From assembly GCF_019649055.1 (NCBI RefSeq), contig NW_026570228.1:2046001-2110000 (forward strand): a stretch of 64,000 nucleotides of DNA. The letters run 5' to 3'. A program made the translations under genes and the position numbers. The stretch is from Paramacrobiotus metropolitanus (Eukaryota; Tardigrada; Eutardigrada; Parachela; Macrobiotidae). Below the pieces are notes generated by a model. It did no database searches and was not told the origin of the DNA. It was given only the letters and a program-made list of their open reading frames with translations. Below are positions 13,356-24,861 of the stretch, piece after piece; the stretch's first letter is position 1; each line of letters begins with the position of its first letter.

Positions 13356-15601
13356 TGTGGAGCGTGTGCCAGTTAGGAAAGAGAATGCTGGTTACATCCG
13401 ACCTCCGATAATAGTGGGTCCAAGGTGTACAAGTAGTGATGCACTTTGTAGTAGAGAAATTATTATCCGAGAAGGAGGGCAAGCTTGTTGGTAATCTTAC
13501 TTATATAAGATTACAACTAGGCTGAACCAGCAGCGTGCAGCATCTGCCAGTTTAATCGGTTATCCGCATCGTTATGGGTAAAGAAATCGATGCCAGATCT
13601 CAGAACAGGGTCAGATTATTCAGTACTGTAATGTAAGGTTGTCAAAAAATGGTATCTTTCCAGACTTTTCTTATGGTAATATCTTTAAAACAAATAGTTA
13701 TCCAAAAACAGTATTAAAGTGTTATAGAAACTCGAAAACCTATGAAGGCTAAAATTTTTACGGTTTACCGTAAAAACACAGAAAGTACAAGCCTTGTACG
13801 ACCTGTGCTAAAATCGAAAGCGGCCCCAAAACCCAGCTACGCCAGGCGGGTAGTATGATGACGTAATCTCACGCCCTACGCAAACGTATCTTTAACAGAG
13901 GGGCGGAGCGTGCGACTTACAGGGTCCGAGTGCGTGTCAATTACAGGAAGTGTGAAAGTTACGCTAGGATTACTCTATTAGCTATCTCAGTAGCTCAGTA
14001 CAGCCAATCCGCCTTGATACATGCTCTAGCCAATCCGCATTGCTAAAGACAGCCATTGGTGGACACACCGATTTACGTATTGTCCCACCCCATGCAGATA
14101 ACCTGCCGTACGCTGATCACTTGGTTTCTCCTTAATCTGTAGCTTTCAGAAGGAAATAAGAAGGAGCAAATTAAATTATCAGTCAAAATTATCAGTTTCG
14201 AAAGAAATAACAATCAAATATGAACAAAATGAACTTTCACGAGAAGATCGCCAAATTTGAAACTACGCATTTGGCATGTCAGATCGTTCAGCTCCAATCG
14301 CACTGCATGGGAAAGATAACTTTTGCAGTCAGCTATGGTCTAATTAGCGAAAAAATTAAATTACAACGTAAGTTAAATACTTTTCAAGTCCAGAGCACGA
14401 GAAATAATACTAAAAATTATTATTACTTTTAATAGAATCATTTAAACAATTATTCTTCTAATTCTGTTAATATTCGGAATCCCAATTTGCTGGGTTCTGA
14501 GAACTGTACTACTAAAGATACAGTACGTAAGTACTTAAATGATCTAAATGGATGGAAAATCTGAATGCGAGCAAAAGTGCATTCGTAGTCGTACCACGGT
14601 GGTCGTACCATCAATTTAGGATTTACACAGTTGTTGGTATAAAGTAAAATCATTAAACAAAAAAAAATAAACAGTCACATTCTTTTGTCGGTACCAACCG
14701 TTCCTTGGTCCCCGTTAATAACAACAGGAAGTCACTTACAGAGCTACTGTACGCGTGAATTTGCTCCTTTAACAATCTAATACACTAAATACAGTAATAA
14801 TAAACGACGCTGGTTGTTCTGATACAGCATACGAATTTTCTTGCTGACGTCGGCAAAAATTTTCTCGTACTTTCATTAGGCTCTTCCAGTCTGAGAGACG
14901 TAACTGATCTGTGCTACAACATCCTCTCGCTCCGAAGTTTAAACGGCTCTGTAACAAAACGGTATGATCGATCGGTGTTCAGAATTGCTCCTGCTTATCG
15001 CCAGTTTTAAAAATTCCACCTGCAAATTGTAACGATATTTTTGGCGATTTCGTGCAGACCAATTAGTATTTGGTTTGGTATTCTTGAATCTAAACTCCAA
15101 AGGTTATCTTTGCGAGGTCATGTTATAATGCGGCGATGCCAAAACAAAACGATCGAACTGAAGACGTTTTACCAATCTTTTAAATCAATAATACTATATA
15201 CTTTACAAGTAAGTCTAATGAATGTCTGAAACAACTCAAAATTTTCTATGCACACGACTAAACAAAAATGTACAATGTGCAACAGTGTAGAACAGTCTAC
15301 AGACTATCTGCACATACCGCTAATCATAATAATAAAGTCAGCCGTTTCAACTTTGGTCAAAAAAATCATTCAGATCTGAAAAATGCTAAAACGTTTCAAA
15401 ATCAAGCCAAAGAAATCCACATTACAAAAGAAATCCTAATTACAAGTCATGTCAAACCATACTAATACTTTCACAACCGTTTATAACGCAATTATTATAA
15501 ACCAATATCTACAAAACAAGCATCCCGGTAAGATGGGATTAAAGTGAAGATCCAATTTAAATAAACCGGTGGAATTTGTCTCGGAGGCAAGAGTGCACAT
15601 T
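13356..15601. other. Intergenic between the two kinase genes
   Basis: Small open frames occur (for example 14220-14432), but none has splice support or a recognisable domain. The part nearest kinase 1 (about 13830-14110) is less AT-rich and holds promoter-like motifs described separately. The rest shows nothing I can name. Confidence 0.45.
13843..14078 (-). promoter_or_regulatory. Candidate upstream control region of kinase 1
   Basis: Two copies of AGCCAATCCGC (14002 and 14028) form CCAAT-box direct repeats. An inverted CCAAT (ATTGG) lies near 14066, a GGGGCGGAG stretch near 13900 and a CRE-like TGACGTAA near 13858. All are 500-720 bp upstream of the kinase 1 start codon. Function is inferred from motif clustering only. 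Confidence 0.3.
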
Positions 15602-18600
15602 CTACCGAGATCGAGCAGCCCGATGCTTCAACCGGTAATACTTGCAGGGTTTACAAGGTTCCGGTAAATAGCCACAGGAATGTTTCCAGAGAAAAACCGT
15701 CGTAGACCTAAATAATGAAACCATGGATGAGCGATTGATCACCGAGCAGCAGTGCGAAACAAACTGGTTCCTCGTACAAAATGTCCTTAAGTTTTAAGCG
15801 TTCGTCCACGTTCTTATCCAGCATTCTAAAACAACAAATGGGAAAGATAAAAATCCAAAGCCGCAACAATTATGGTTGAATTAGGGAAATTAAAAACCGC
15901 GTCAGATAAAAAAAGTATGAACCAATGCCAAATGCATTTTCATACGTGCATAGCCTACTTTATAGTAGTCTGTACCATTGTACTTTACACTCAGGATTTG
16001 TTTGATCGGGAGCAAATTATCGAGTTAATGATTACCTACTGAGACTATGAAGCCAACTAATGACAAGTACTTAGAAATTAAAATACACTGCTACAAGGAT
16101 CGTTACGTGCACAATCATCCAGGGAAACACACGTCCACACAACTAACTTCTATTGAAAGTGCAGTGATTTTACAATTAAGGGTCTTTATACAAATTAAAC
16201 AGCTCCACTCTCACCCTTTAAGCAAAGAGCGGGCATTGAGGGAAACATGACAGCTCGTTGTGCTGGGAATAACAACGCGGTCTTCCTGGATCATCCGGTA
16301 GAGTTCGTAAAGGTTGTCGTGGTAGAAAGGCACATGTCCAAATAGTAGAGCGAACAAAGTGACACCCAACGCCCACATCTCCATGATTGGCGCGGAATAG
16401 CCTTCCGGTAGTTCCTCATCAAGGCATTCAGGAGCGGTAAAGGCCGGTGTACCGTAGGGTAGACGAGTGGTGTCATTTCCCTCTTCATGGACGAAACTTA
16501 ATCCAAAATCGATTAACTTCACTCTCCCAAAGGAATTCAGCAGCATGTTCTCCGGTTTGAGATCACGATGAATGATATTCTTGGAATGCAGATATTCTAC
16601 GCCATACAACGCCTGGAAAAAAATTTCTTCATACGCCGAATGACAAAATATATGAAGAGCACTTGGAATTCTGTTGCGGTATGGTTTAAAAGTGGCATAC
16701 GAACCAACAATCTTTATTTTTAGATACTAATTCACACAACGTAGGGCCTTCCGAAATATCAAAGGCCACCCGATCTCAAAACAAAGCTCTGACAAACCCC
16801 ACCTACTATACTTATACATATAATATATAAATTCAGTACTTAACGAACGCAACAGCAACAAAACGAACCCACACTCGCGTGAGCAAAAGAAATCAATAAT
16901 ATCCGTACCAAAACAACGAAGGTTTCCTCGGGAATTTCAGAAATAGCGTGTTTAATTACCGGAACAACTTAAATCACAGGTCTAACTAGGTCAACTTTCA
17001 ATCAGGTCAATTAAGATTATCGTAAAACATCGATTCTCAATTGTGTTGCCCAAATCAAAATGGGATTTTCTCGTACAGTTTAATTTAATACAGGATGCAA
17101 AACCACTGCAACACTTACATCGCGCATGTACGATATGGCCACGGATTCTTTCAAAGGAGAATCTAAAAATACACCAGTGCACGTGTATTAGGCTGCATTT
17201 TGGCACGCGCATTAATTTAGATTCACTAAGCCGCTACAATTAGTCCATCGAGCAGTTCCTCTAACAAGCGGAAAAATAATTAACCACGGGAATTTTCCGG
17301 TGGTATGAGCACACAGAATACGCTTACCCGACGGTATGGTTAAAATACATCCACGATCAATGTATTCGAATACAAAATACAAATTGTCTTCTTCTGGATC
17401 GTCCATAATCTCGAAGAGTTTGACAATGTTGGGGTGTTTGATTTTTTTCAATATCGCTGTTTCCCTCTCGATGTTTAGAAAAGGGTTTTTCGATTGTCTG
17501 AAACGAGTAATCAAACATGAAAAAGAAATTCTAACTTAATGTTTTACAATACGACTCGATTCCCGATTAAACTACACTCGAATCAGTAAAAAGCAAAAAG
17601 TGTAAACAAGTCGAATAAGATATGCATCAGCGAAATCCAAAGAAGTATGTACTTGGAAAGAAGATTTCGCTGATAATCGATTTTTTATTAATAGAACGAG
17701 GGTCAACTGCTTACTTGAATAACATGGAATTTTTCTTCGCTTTCGTTTTGGACACCAACTTTAGGGCATAATGCCCATGATTTGCAATGCAGGATGATAA
17801 ACGAAACGAACAAAACGATCCACATCCCAGATCGCTATCCGGCTTCATGAAGAAATCGTTAACCAGAACAGATCCGTCGTCGAAATCCCGGACCGTAATG
17901 CGATCCGTACACATAACCCTGCAAACCAAGTCGATGATTTTGAAGTTATCCACTTACAGAATACAGACTGACAAAATAATTAGAGAAAATTAAGGAAACT
18001 ATTTACACCAAAAGATTTTATTTTCAAACTAATTTAATCTAATGTTGTTTTGGCAACATGCACATTTCCAGATCTGCAGCAGCTTGATATATCGTTAATA
18101 ACATAAAAAGCACGCGATAAACACAGTGGCCCCAAAAAAATTACATTTACTGGTTCATAAATTATGAAAATTTTTAAAATAAAAATTCTTCGCACTATAT
18201 TCATCTTTTAAACAACCTATAATTAGCTCACGCCCTGCTAATCTGTTTGACTGCTATTAGCCAAAGCTCCAACTGAGTTCCGAGTGATTAATCAGTTAGA
18301 CTATAACGATAAGTCACAAGTGGCGAAAAGACGATTCAACAGTTTTACGATTTATCGTAAAACTTACTCGGGTATCCTATCGACCAACATCTGCTCCTCC
18401 CATCCGCAGGATTCAATGGGCACTTCCTCATCATCCAGCAGTATAACGAATTCCGTATCCGATGGCCCATCTTTATACGCTTTAAGGGAAGGCGAAAGAA
18501 ATTTCGCCACGGGAGTATGGTGCGGTGTCGGTGTAGATATCGAGCGAGTAGTTAAGCGTGGCGCAGGACGCAATACCTCTATGGCATCCTGAATATCATC

Positions 18601-18957
18601 CAAATCATAGGAAAATCTCCTACCCAAAACGTCCCCATCGTAATCGGAACCCAGACTGTTCCGATCAAATCCCTCATCATCGAAACTTTCCGATGCGATG
18701 GGGAATAATCCCGATCCGTAGGTACATTCACTGTGACGACGATTACGACACGACACTGTCCGATGTGGGAAGGACGGGGCGGCGCAGATGATGCTGCAGG
18801 CCGTGCAGGGGCAGGTCTCCCGACAGGGCCGTTTCGATGGAAAACAGGAGCGAGCACCGTCGATATCCTTCAGCGTGCTGTCAAAGCACATGGGAGAGTG
18901 GGTGGGCATTGGGAAAGGGCGACTAAATTCTACGAGACATCTTCCAACACGTAACAT
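15602..18957 (-). CDS. CaMKK-like serine/threonine kinase, tandem copy 2
   Basis: Seven exons (minus strand): 18957-18368, 17918-17715, 17497-17328, 17162-17119, 16612-16215, 15825-15778 and 15707-15602, giving 519 residues. Starting at the ATG at 18891 instead gives 497 residues and aligns best with the start of copy 1 (both begin MCFDS). Exons 2-5 have exactly the lengths of copy 1 (204, 170, 44 and 398 nt). The kinase motifs are intact ([22 protein letters not shown]). The glycine loop again reads GCGSFC and there is no Arg-Pro insert. The last exon of copy 1 is split here by a 70-nt intron (15777-15708). Splicing keeps the conserved TVFLWK and CKPCKYY tail and adds a basic end. If that intron is retained, the protein ends sooner at a stop at 15710-15708. 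The gene is head-to-head with the Aurora kinase gene. Confidence 0.85.
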
Positions 18958-19726
18958 CCACTTCTATCATAAATCCACAACACAGAGGTATATGTAGTAA
19001 ATGGCAAGGGCCTAGTGGCCGTAGACTCGTAGTACGATAGGCTTTTTCGGGGAAGATTAGAGAACTGCGCTATGCGACGTCGATAGTGCGGCAGCTGGCT
19101 TTGTCATTAGCGCCCATGGAAAAAGTAAGTACAGTAATCGATTTTCAATAGTATCAGCTGTCAAATCACAAAACAGTTGCTCAATAAAATGTCTGCACAG
19201 CAATTAATTTCCATATGCCACTGTGTCACAGTTAAAGAAGCGAATCAAACTTGAAAGGAAAGAATTATATTTTGAGAAATTTGAGTTATTAAAAATTTTT
19301 AGCATACTGTATTTGCGAAAAACTTTCGGATTGTAAAAGTTCTGAAGTCATACCACCACCACGACGACGTGGGCACTGGGCATGCGCACTGCGCACGTGG
19401 GCGCTGGCCATGGGCGCGGCTACGATGGGATAAAACTGGAAATCCATTTGTGCTGGTTATGGAATCCATGCAGGCTGGAACCCGTGTAAATTGGAACCGA
19501 GCCAACAGGCGTCCTTAATTACCATCGCGCAATCGTGCATATGGCGGCGCATGTGCACTATTGAATCCAGTCGACGGGTGATTTTAATCACACTGATCAC
19601 TTGCGCAATGCTGAGTTGCGAATGCTTTCATTGTTTTGATGGACTTTTCTGCTATGCAGAGACTCTCCACTCTCCAGTTTTGCATTGAACAGGCGTGAAT
19701 TTGCGTGGAAATTTTTGTTGTGATTA
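18958..19726. promoter_or_regulatory. Bidirectional region between kinase 2 and Aurora
   Basis: The two start codons are 769 bp apart and divergent. A GC-rich patch at about 19370-19420 stands out against AT-rich surroundings. Around 19379-19400 it contains GCATGCGCAC and GCGCACGTGG. These resemble an NRF-1-type palindrome next to an E-box (CACGTG, 19394-19399). Promoter function is inferred from position and motif. Confidence 0.4.
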
Positions 19727-21573
19727 ATGTCTGTCATCAGACATTTCAAAATGACGAAAGTATTTCATAACGCATCCATAAAGGATTACGAGATTGGTCG
19801 TCCGCTGGGTCGTGGCGCTTTTGGACGGGTGTATCTGGCTCGCACCAAGAAGGAGCAGTTTATCGTGGCGCTGAAGGTGCTGTTCAAGAAGAGCCTGCTG
19901 GAGAACCATGTGGAGCAGAATTTGCGACGGGAAATTGAGATCAACGCCCGCATCAAACATCCCAATATCCTGCAGATGTACGGCTGCTTTTGGGATAACG
20001 TGAGTGTCTATCTGGTTTTGGAATACGCGCCCAATGGGGAACTGTTCAAGCGGCTGATGCGGATGGGCCATTTCAATGAGCCTGATAGTGCCTCGGTAAG
20101 TAACTACTCGCGATCGGTCAAGGGCAGTGACTAGGGGATCTTCTCGTTGAAAATGAATTAATTTTACTTAAAAATTTTATAGTGTATCGTATTAACAAAT
20201 TTGTGCAACTTATTCAACGGAGTTCTGCGATAGAAATATTGAACTAACAGTGAAGATTGTGGGAATTCGACGGTGTAAGTAATAAGTTAAGTAATTGTTC
20301 CATCATGATGCAGTCATTTGTATCACTTTATATAAAAAGGAATTTATAAGCGCCTGTAAAGTAAATAAATAACAATTAGTAGAACAGTACAGAGTGGAAC
20401 GCAGCAGTTTTAAATGGGCTGCCTGCTACCGTAATGAAACAGTTAAAATATCGAAATTATGAAGGAAAGTTTTCGTGGTTCCTTGTTGCAAGCTTGATTT
20501 AATTTTACTATTGGTTATTCGCTTTAGATTTGAATAATTTTGATTTTCTTATCGCAGTATGTAGCGGAATTATGTGAAGCTTTGATCTACTGCCACAGCC
20601 GCAACATTATCCACCGTGATATCAAACCGGAGAATCTGCTGCTGGGCGGGTATGGTGAGTTGAAGCTGGCGGATTTCGGGTGGTCAGCGCATGCCCCATC
20701 CTCCAAACGCCGTACCGTCTGCGGCACCACGGACTATCTGGCGCCGGAGCTGGTCAAGCGCGTGCCGTACGATGCCAGCATTGATATCTGGTGCACCGGG
20801 ATCCTACTGTACGAATTCATGGTGGGCAGTCCGCCGTTCGAGACCAAACCCCACGGGAAGGTCCGCAGTGAGCAGGAGCTTATAAAGGAGACTCACAATA
20901 AAATTCGCACCTGTAAATACCAGATTCCAGAGTATGTCCCGGCTGATCCGGCTCGCCTTATTACCGCGATGTTGAAGGTACAGATTGTGGCGTTCATGGC
21001 TGGTTTATTTCGGCACACTTATTTTCTTCAGCACGGTTTAATTAATAGCCTAAAAAATTTCGCTAACTGGTTTGATTTTAGATTTCTACAATGTGATACG
21101 GTTATGCGCTTGCAACATTTTGTTTTCGTTTCCGCTCTCCCATTTCGCTTGTATTATTGTGAAATCTTTTCTCGGTCTTCGTTTTTTTGACATTTTTAAA
21201 TTTTAGATGTTACTTAACGTTTCCCGGTAGCCTTAATTTAGCTTTTCCGTTTCGGATTTGTATTTCCACCACGATTTTACTTTTCTGTAAAGTTTTGGTT
21301 GGATGACGTTTTTGAACAATAAGTCCGGTTAATCACAACGAATTCTAATTTAGAAAAACTTTTACATGGGTTTTCTAATTTTAAGGTGTAGTTTGGTTGC
21401 AGGAAGAAGGAAAAGATCGTTTGCCACTGGAAACTTTACTTAAGGATGTGTGGATTAAAAAAAATCGTCTGCTGCGTGACAAGGTTGTTTTTGACGACGA
21501 GAACAAAGAGGAGAAAAAGGCCGCCAGGGATGCCGCTGAGGACCTTGATAGCACACTGGAGAGTGATGTGTAG
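19727..21573 (+). CDS. Aurora kinase
   Basis: Three exons: 19727-20095, 20558-20977 and 21403-21573, giving 319 residues. A start at 19751 (MTKVFH) would remove eight residues and cannot be excluded. The frame carries the full kinase domain: GRGAFG at about 28-33, Lys50 (VALK), HRD at 142-144, DFG at 162-164 and APE in LAPE. Aurora hallmarks are DFGWSAHAPS directly after the catalytic loop and the activation loop RRTVCGTTDYLAPE, with Thr176 at the autophosphorylated position. At the human Aurora A Gly198 / Aurora B Asn142 site it has Gly (QMYGCF), which is Aurora A-like. The N-terminus before the kinase is only about 20 residues, much shorter than in vertebrate Aurora A. Aurora kinases drive centrosome maturation, chromosome alignment and cytokinesis. 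The C-terminal 25 residues are very acidic. Confidence 0.93.
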
Positions 21574-22043
21574 TCGGCTGCGCCTGTGAGATGTCTCATA
21601 AGATTCTGTATTTTCTGCTTTTTTTGAAGCGGAAACGTTTTCTGGTCTCTGAATTTTTTGTGAATGCGTTTTGTAAATATGTGGTTCACTGGCTGCAATG
21701 TGTGCCGAAGGGTTTAAATCTTTTATGTGTTGTATTGGTACGTACGTGTAGTTCGATTGGTTTGGATCGTTTTCATGGAATTGTTTCGGTACTGTATTTC
21801 TTTATGTGCTTCAGTAGTGTATTTCTTTATACAACAATTAAGTCACTTACTCCGTTGAGACGGAAATATCCGATCAGTTGTGAATTAAAGTAACCAGATA
21901 ATTACGTATGGTATTTCGTACCGCAGTCAGCGTTCAGAAAATAGTTACCTAAGTCACTTGCAATTGTAGACTTTATTTACTCATAGACTTTCGCTTTTTA
22001 AATTATTCTGTGCACAGTGATTTTGCGAAATTATTAAGGAAAT
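21574..22043. other. 3' flank of Aurora gene
   Basis: AT-rich sequence with no supported exon. It probably contains the Aurora 3' untranslated region. Confidence 0.45.
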
Positions 22044-22530
22044 CACTATAGCCACCCCTTTTCACCCCCGTTTTTAAAAACACCCCTTTTTGCACCCCGT
22101 TAATTACAGGCACTCGCTTTTACAATTAGTTAAAATTAATAACAACGGTTTGTACAGACAGAAAACCCGGTTTTTATAACCCGGTTTGTACAGGCAGAAA
22201 ACCCGGTTTGCGGTTTTTATAGACACCAATTTTCCTGCCCATTTTTCGGAATCGAAAGTTTTTATGAATTTCATATTTCACCGATGCCAGCAAACTTCAA
22301 ACTTCTGCTACTTATGACCTTTCCAATAGGCAAAAGACAATTTTAAACAAAAAAGTTTGGATCTCTGGATCTCTTAGATTGCATATTTAATTAACTGTCA
22401 GAAGGGTGCCTATAAAATACAGGGTGTTCTTAAAATAAAATTAATTAAAAAAGGGTGCCTACAATTAACGGGGTGTGGAAAAGGGGTGGCTATAAGAAAC
22501 CGCGGTGTGGTGTTTGGGGTGGCTATAGTG
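22044..22530. mobile_element. Inverted-repeat element, MITE-like
   Basis: The outer ends are 15-bp perfect inverted repeats (CACTATAGCCACCCC and its complement). Further in, 22048-22131 is partly complementary to about 22451-22500, with the same C-rich motifs and an AATTAACGGGGTG segment on the right matching CACCCCGTTAATT on the left. The middle has direct repeats of ACCCGGTTT. There is no coding potential. This fits a non-autonomous DNA transposon of about 490 bp. No target-site duplication was recognised at the ends. Confidence 0.65.
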
Positions 22531-23369
22531 TCATCCAGTTTTTAAATACAGTTAGTACATGTACGTAGAAAATTTCTCAGTTTAGTATGGGCAACGCCAA
22601 GAGTCTGTAAATTTCTTTACGATTAAGCAAATGCTTTTTCTGCACCAGGGGAATGTGTACGGTGTACCACAAATGCAACATCAAATATACGAAACCCTAT
22701 TTTAATATTCGCAAAAAAATGGCAATGCCAAAAATGCAAAAATGCCATTGCAATTTCTGCGAATACGAGTTAACTCATTAGCAAAACCTCGATTTGCTCT
22801 TATAATAATAATTCAAAAATTAATCTTCCATGAATGGAAGTCTACCACAAAAGTGTTTGCTAGGAAATTGTTGTACCGCATGGTCTAGTGCAGAGATGAA
22901 AATGTATTTCGTAATGAGTTTTAGAGTAGCACGCCAGCAATAATTATGCACATACAATGCCATACATTTTAATAGCGTTAAAATTTCCATCAACAGGAAT
23001 TTCTGACAATACACATTTTATACGCTAATGATTTTACAAGTATGCTCCAAATATTCTACATTAACCACACTATGTCCGGAACTGGTTTCAGCGCCAATTA
23101 ACCAACGTAACGCCCGCACTGCGTACAATATAAGTAAATGCGCCCAGATTTGCCGGGAAACGGTCTATAATAAATTATGCACATATATTACCGTACAAGA
23201 AATTCCGGATCTGAAATAAAAGCATCGTGCTTTCTATTTATACCCGTTAGTACCGAAAAAAATTGTTCAAGAATAGCGTAAAATTGTTGTGATTACCGAC
23301 GCACATAACACCGTTTAATTTTGATCTGTATCAGCGTTTGTACAATCAATCCGGCGTCATTATTACAAT
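22531..23369. other. Intergenic upstream of CPAP1 gene A
   Basis: An imperfect hairpin lies at about 22698-22766 (TTCGCAAAAAAATGGCAATG opposite a near-complementary arm). No coding exon was recognised. Confidence 0.45.
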
Positions 23370-24861
23370 ATGGAAAAGGTTTTTATAGTGTTTTCCCTGC
23401 TGATCGGTGTGTGCTGGTCGCAGTCGGACAGCAACAGCACGAACGGTAAATATGTTTTTGATATGTATTTAAATACTCCGCCTCTGGATCCGGATGGTGT
23501 TGTTGACATTCTGATTGCTGCCAAACCGGGCGAGACATTTCCGCTACTGCACAGTGTACCCAATACCGGATTCAGTTGTGGTCAATTCAAGTATCCGGGA
23601 TATTATGCCGATACATCACCGGGATCACGGTGTCAGGCTTTTTACCGGTGTGAAATCAATGGCAACCAGACTGGATTCCTATGCCCGAATTCCACACTGT
23701 TCAATCAGCTGACCTTAACGTGCGATTATTATTTTAATGTGGATTGCAACGGGTAATTGTGACAAACTTGTGCCGACTTCCGGAATGAGATTAGTATTAC
23801 TTAACATGCACAACGCGTAAAGCAGTCAAATTCTTGACGACTGAAAAATAACATCACCATCGGCGTAAATCTGTTTTATATGCAGATGCTATGTGCGTAC
23901 CTAATTTGTACATGAAATTTGTTGGTGGCTCTTTTTTTAATTTTTAGTTAAAAACTTTACATTGGATTTTGTAGTCTGTGGTATTCACTCATTTACTCAA
24001 TCTAAATATCATGAGTACTGTCTGCAAAAATCCATAATTAACTCGTCTTAAAACATAAGTTTTCATTTAGAATTTGGTGCACGGATACAGCTATACGTAT
24101 TCGAGCAGTACGAGTGCAATTAAATCGGCTATATTTCTAGAGATATTAATTCGAAAAATTTAGAAACAATATTCTACTTCACGCTGTGCTGGCTTGACTA
24201 TTTGGGAATTGGAATCTACAGTGCTGATTTGCTAGTGATATTCTGTTAGCAGTTGGTTTAATCGGTATTCCGAGTGACTTCTAAAACGTGATATATGTAA
24301 AGCATTGAAGGTAAACTGGTTTGGACATAATAATGTACAAGCAGCATGCATACAATTTTACGGTACTGCACCTTAATTTATGCAATTGTCACACGTTTTG
24401 TACTCTGTAAAAGTACTTGCACATACAGCTTTGAACCGCAATTGTGCGTTTACCGTTTACCGCAAGCATTCGCTAAAAGTAAGTACTATAGTCATGTATT
24501 AATGAAGAAGCTTATTACGAATTTTTTCTTTTGCAGATCAAGCCGCTTCTATGAATTTGGCAATTCCCGTCTGTATCACGGCGAGCAGCCGCTATTTGAC
24601 ACTCCACCTAAAGGTTACATTTCCGCGCTAAGTGGCCTGCCCCAGTCCAGCGGGGACACGGGTGGCCCCGCCGGGAGCAGTGCACCCGGTAATAACGATG
24701 CTAATGATCTACAGCCCGCATCCGCCAGCAGTAGCCGGGATGCACGATTGCTCAATACCGGCAACACGGCTGTTAGCCAAAATACAGCCCCAGCGCAGAG
24801 CGGAAGTAATACACAACCTGGAAAACCCAGTGCCAACGCCGCAGCGAAATCGGCTAGATAA
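23370..24861 (+). CDS. CPAP1-type cuticle protein with one chitin-binding (CBM14) domain, copy A
   Basis: Two exons, 23370-23752 and 24537-24861, give 235 residues. The first 18 residues are a signal peptide (hydrophobic FIVFSLLIGVCW). One peritrophin-type domain follows with the six expected cysteines, in FSC, SRCQ, YRC, FLC, LTCDYYF and NVDC contexts, and the typical PGYYAD and NVDC signatures. This single-domain layout matches cuticular proteins analogous to peritrophins (CPAP1). The exon junction falls just after the last domain cysteine, as in the paralog at 51455-54752, and both resume with an NSRLY motif. The C-terminal half is Ser, Ala, Gly and Asn-rich and probably disordered. The product is predicted to be secreted into cuticle and bind chitin. 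The single intron is 784 nt. Confidence 0.88.
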
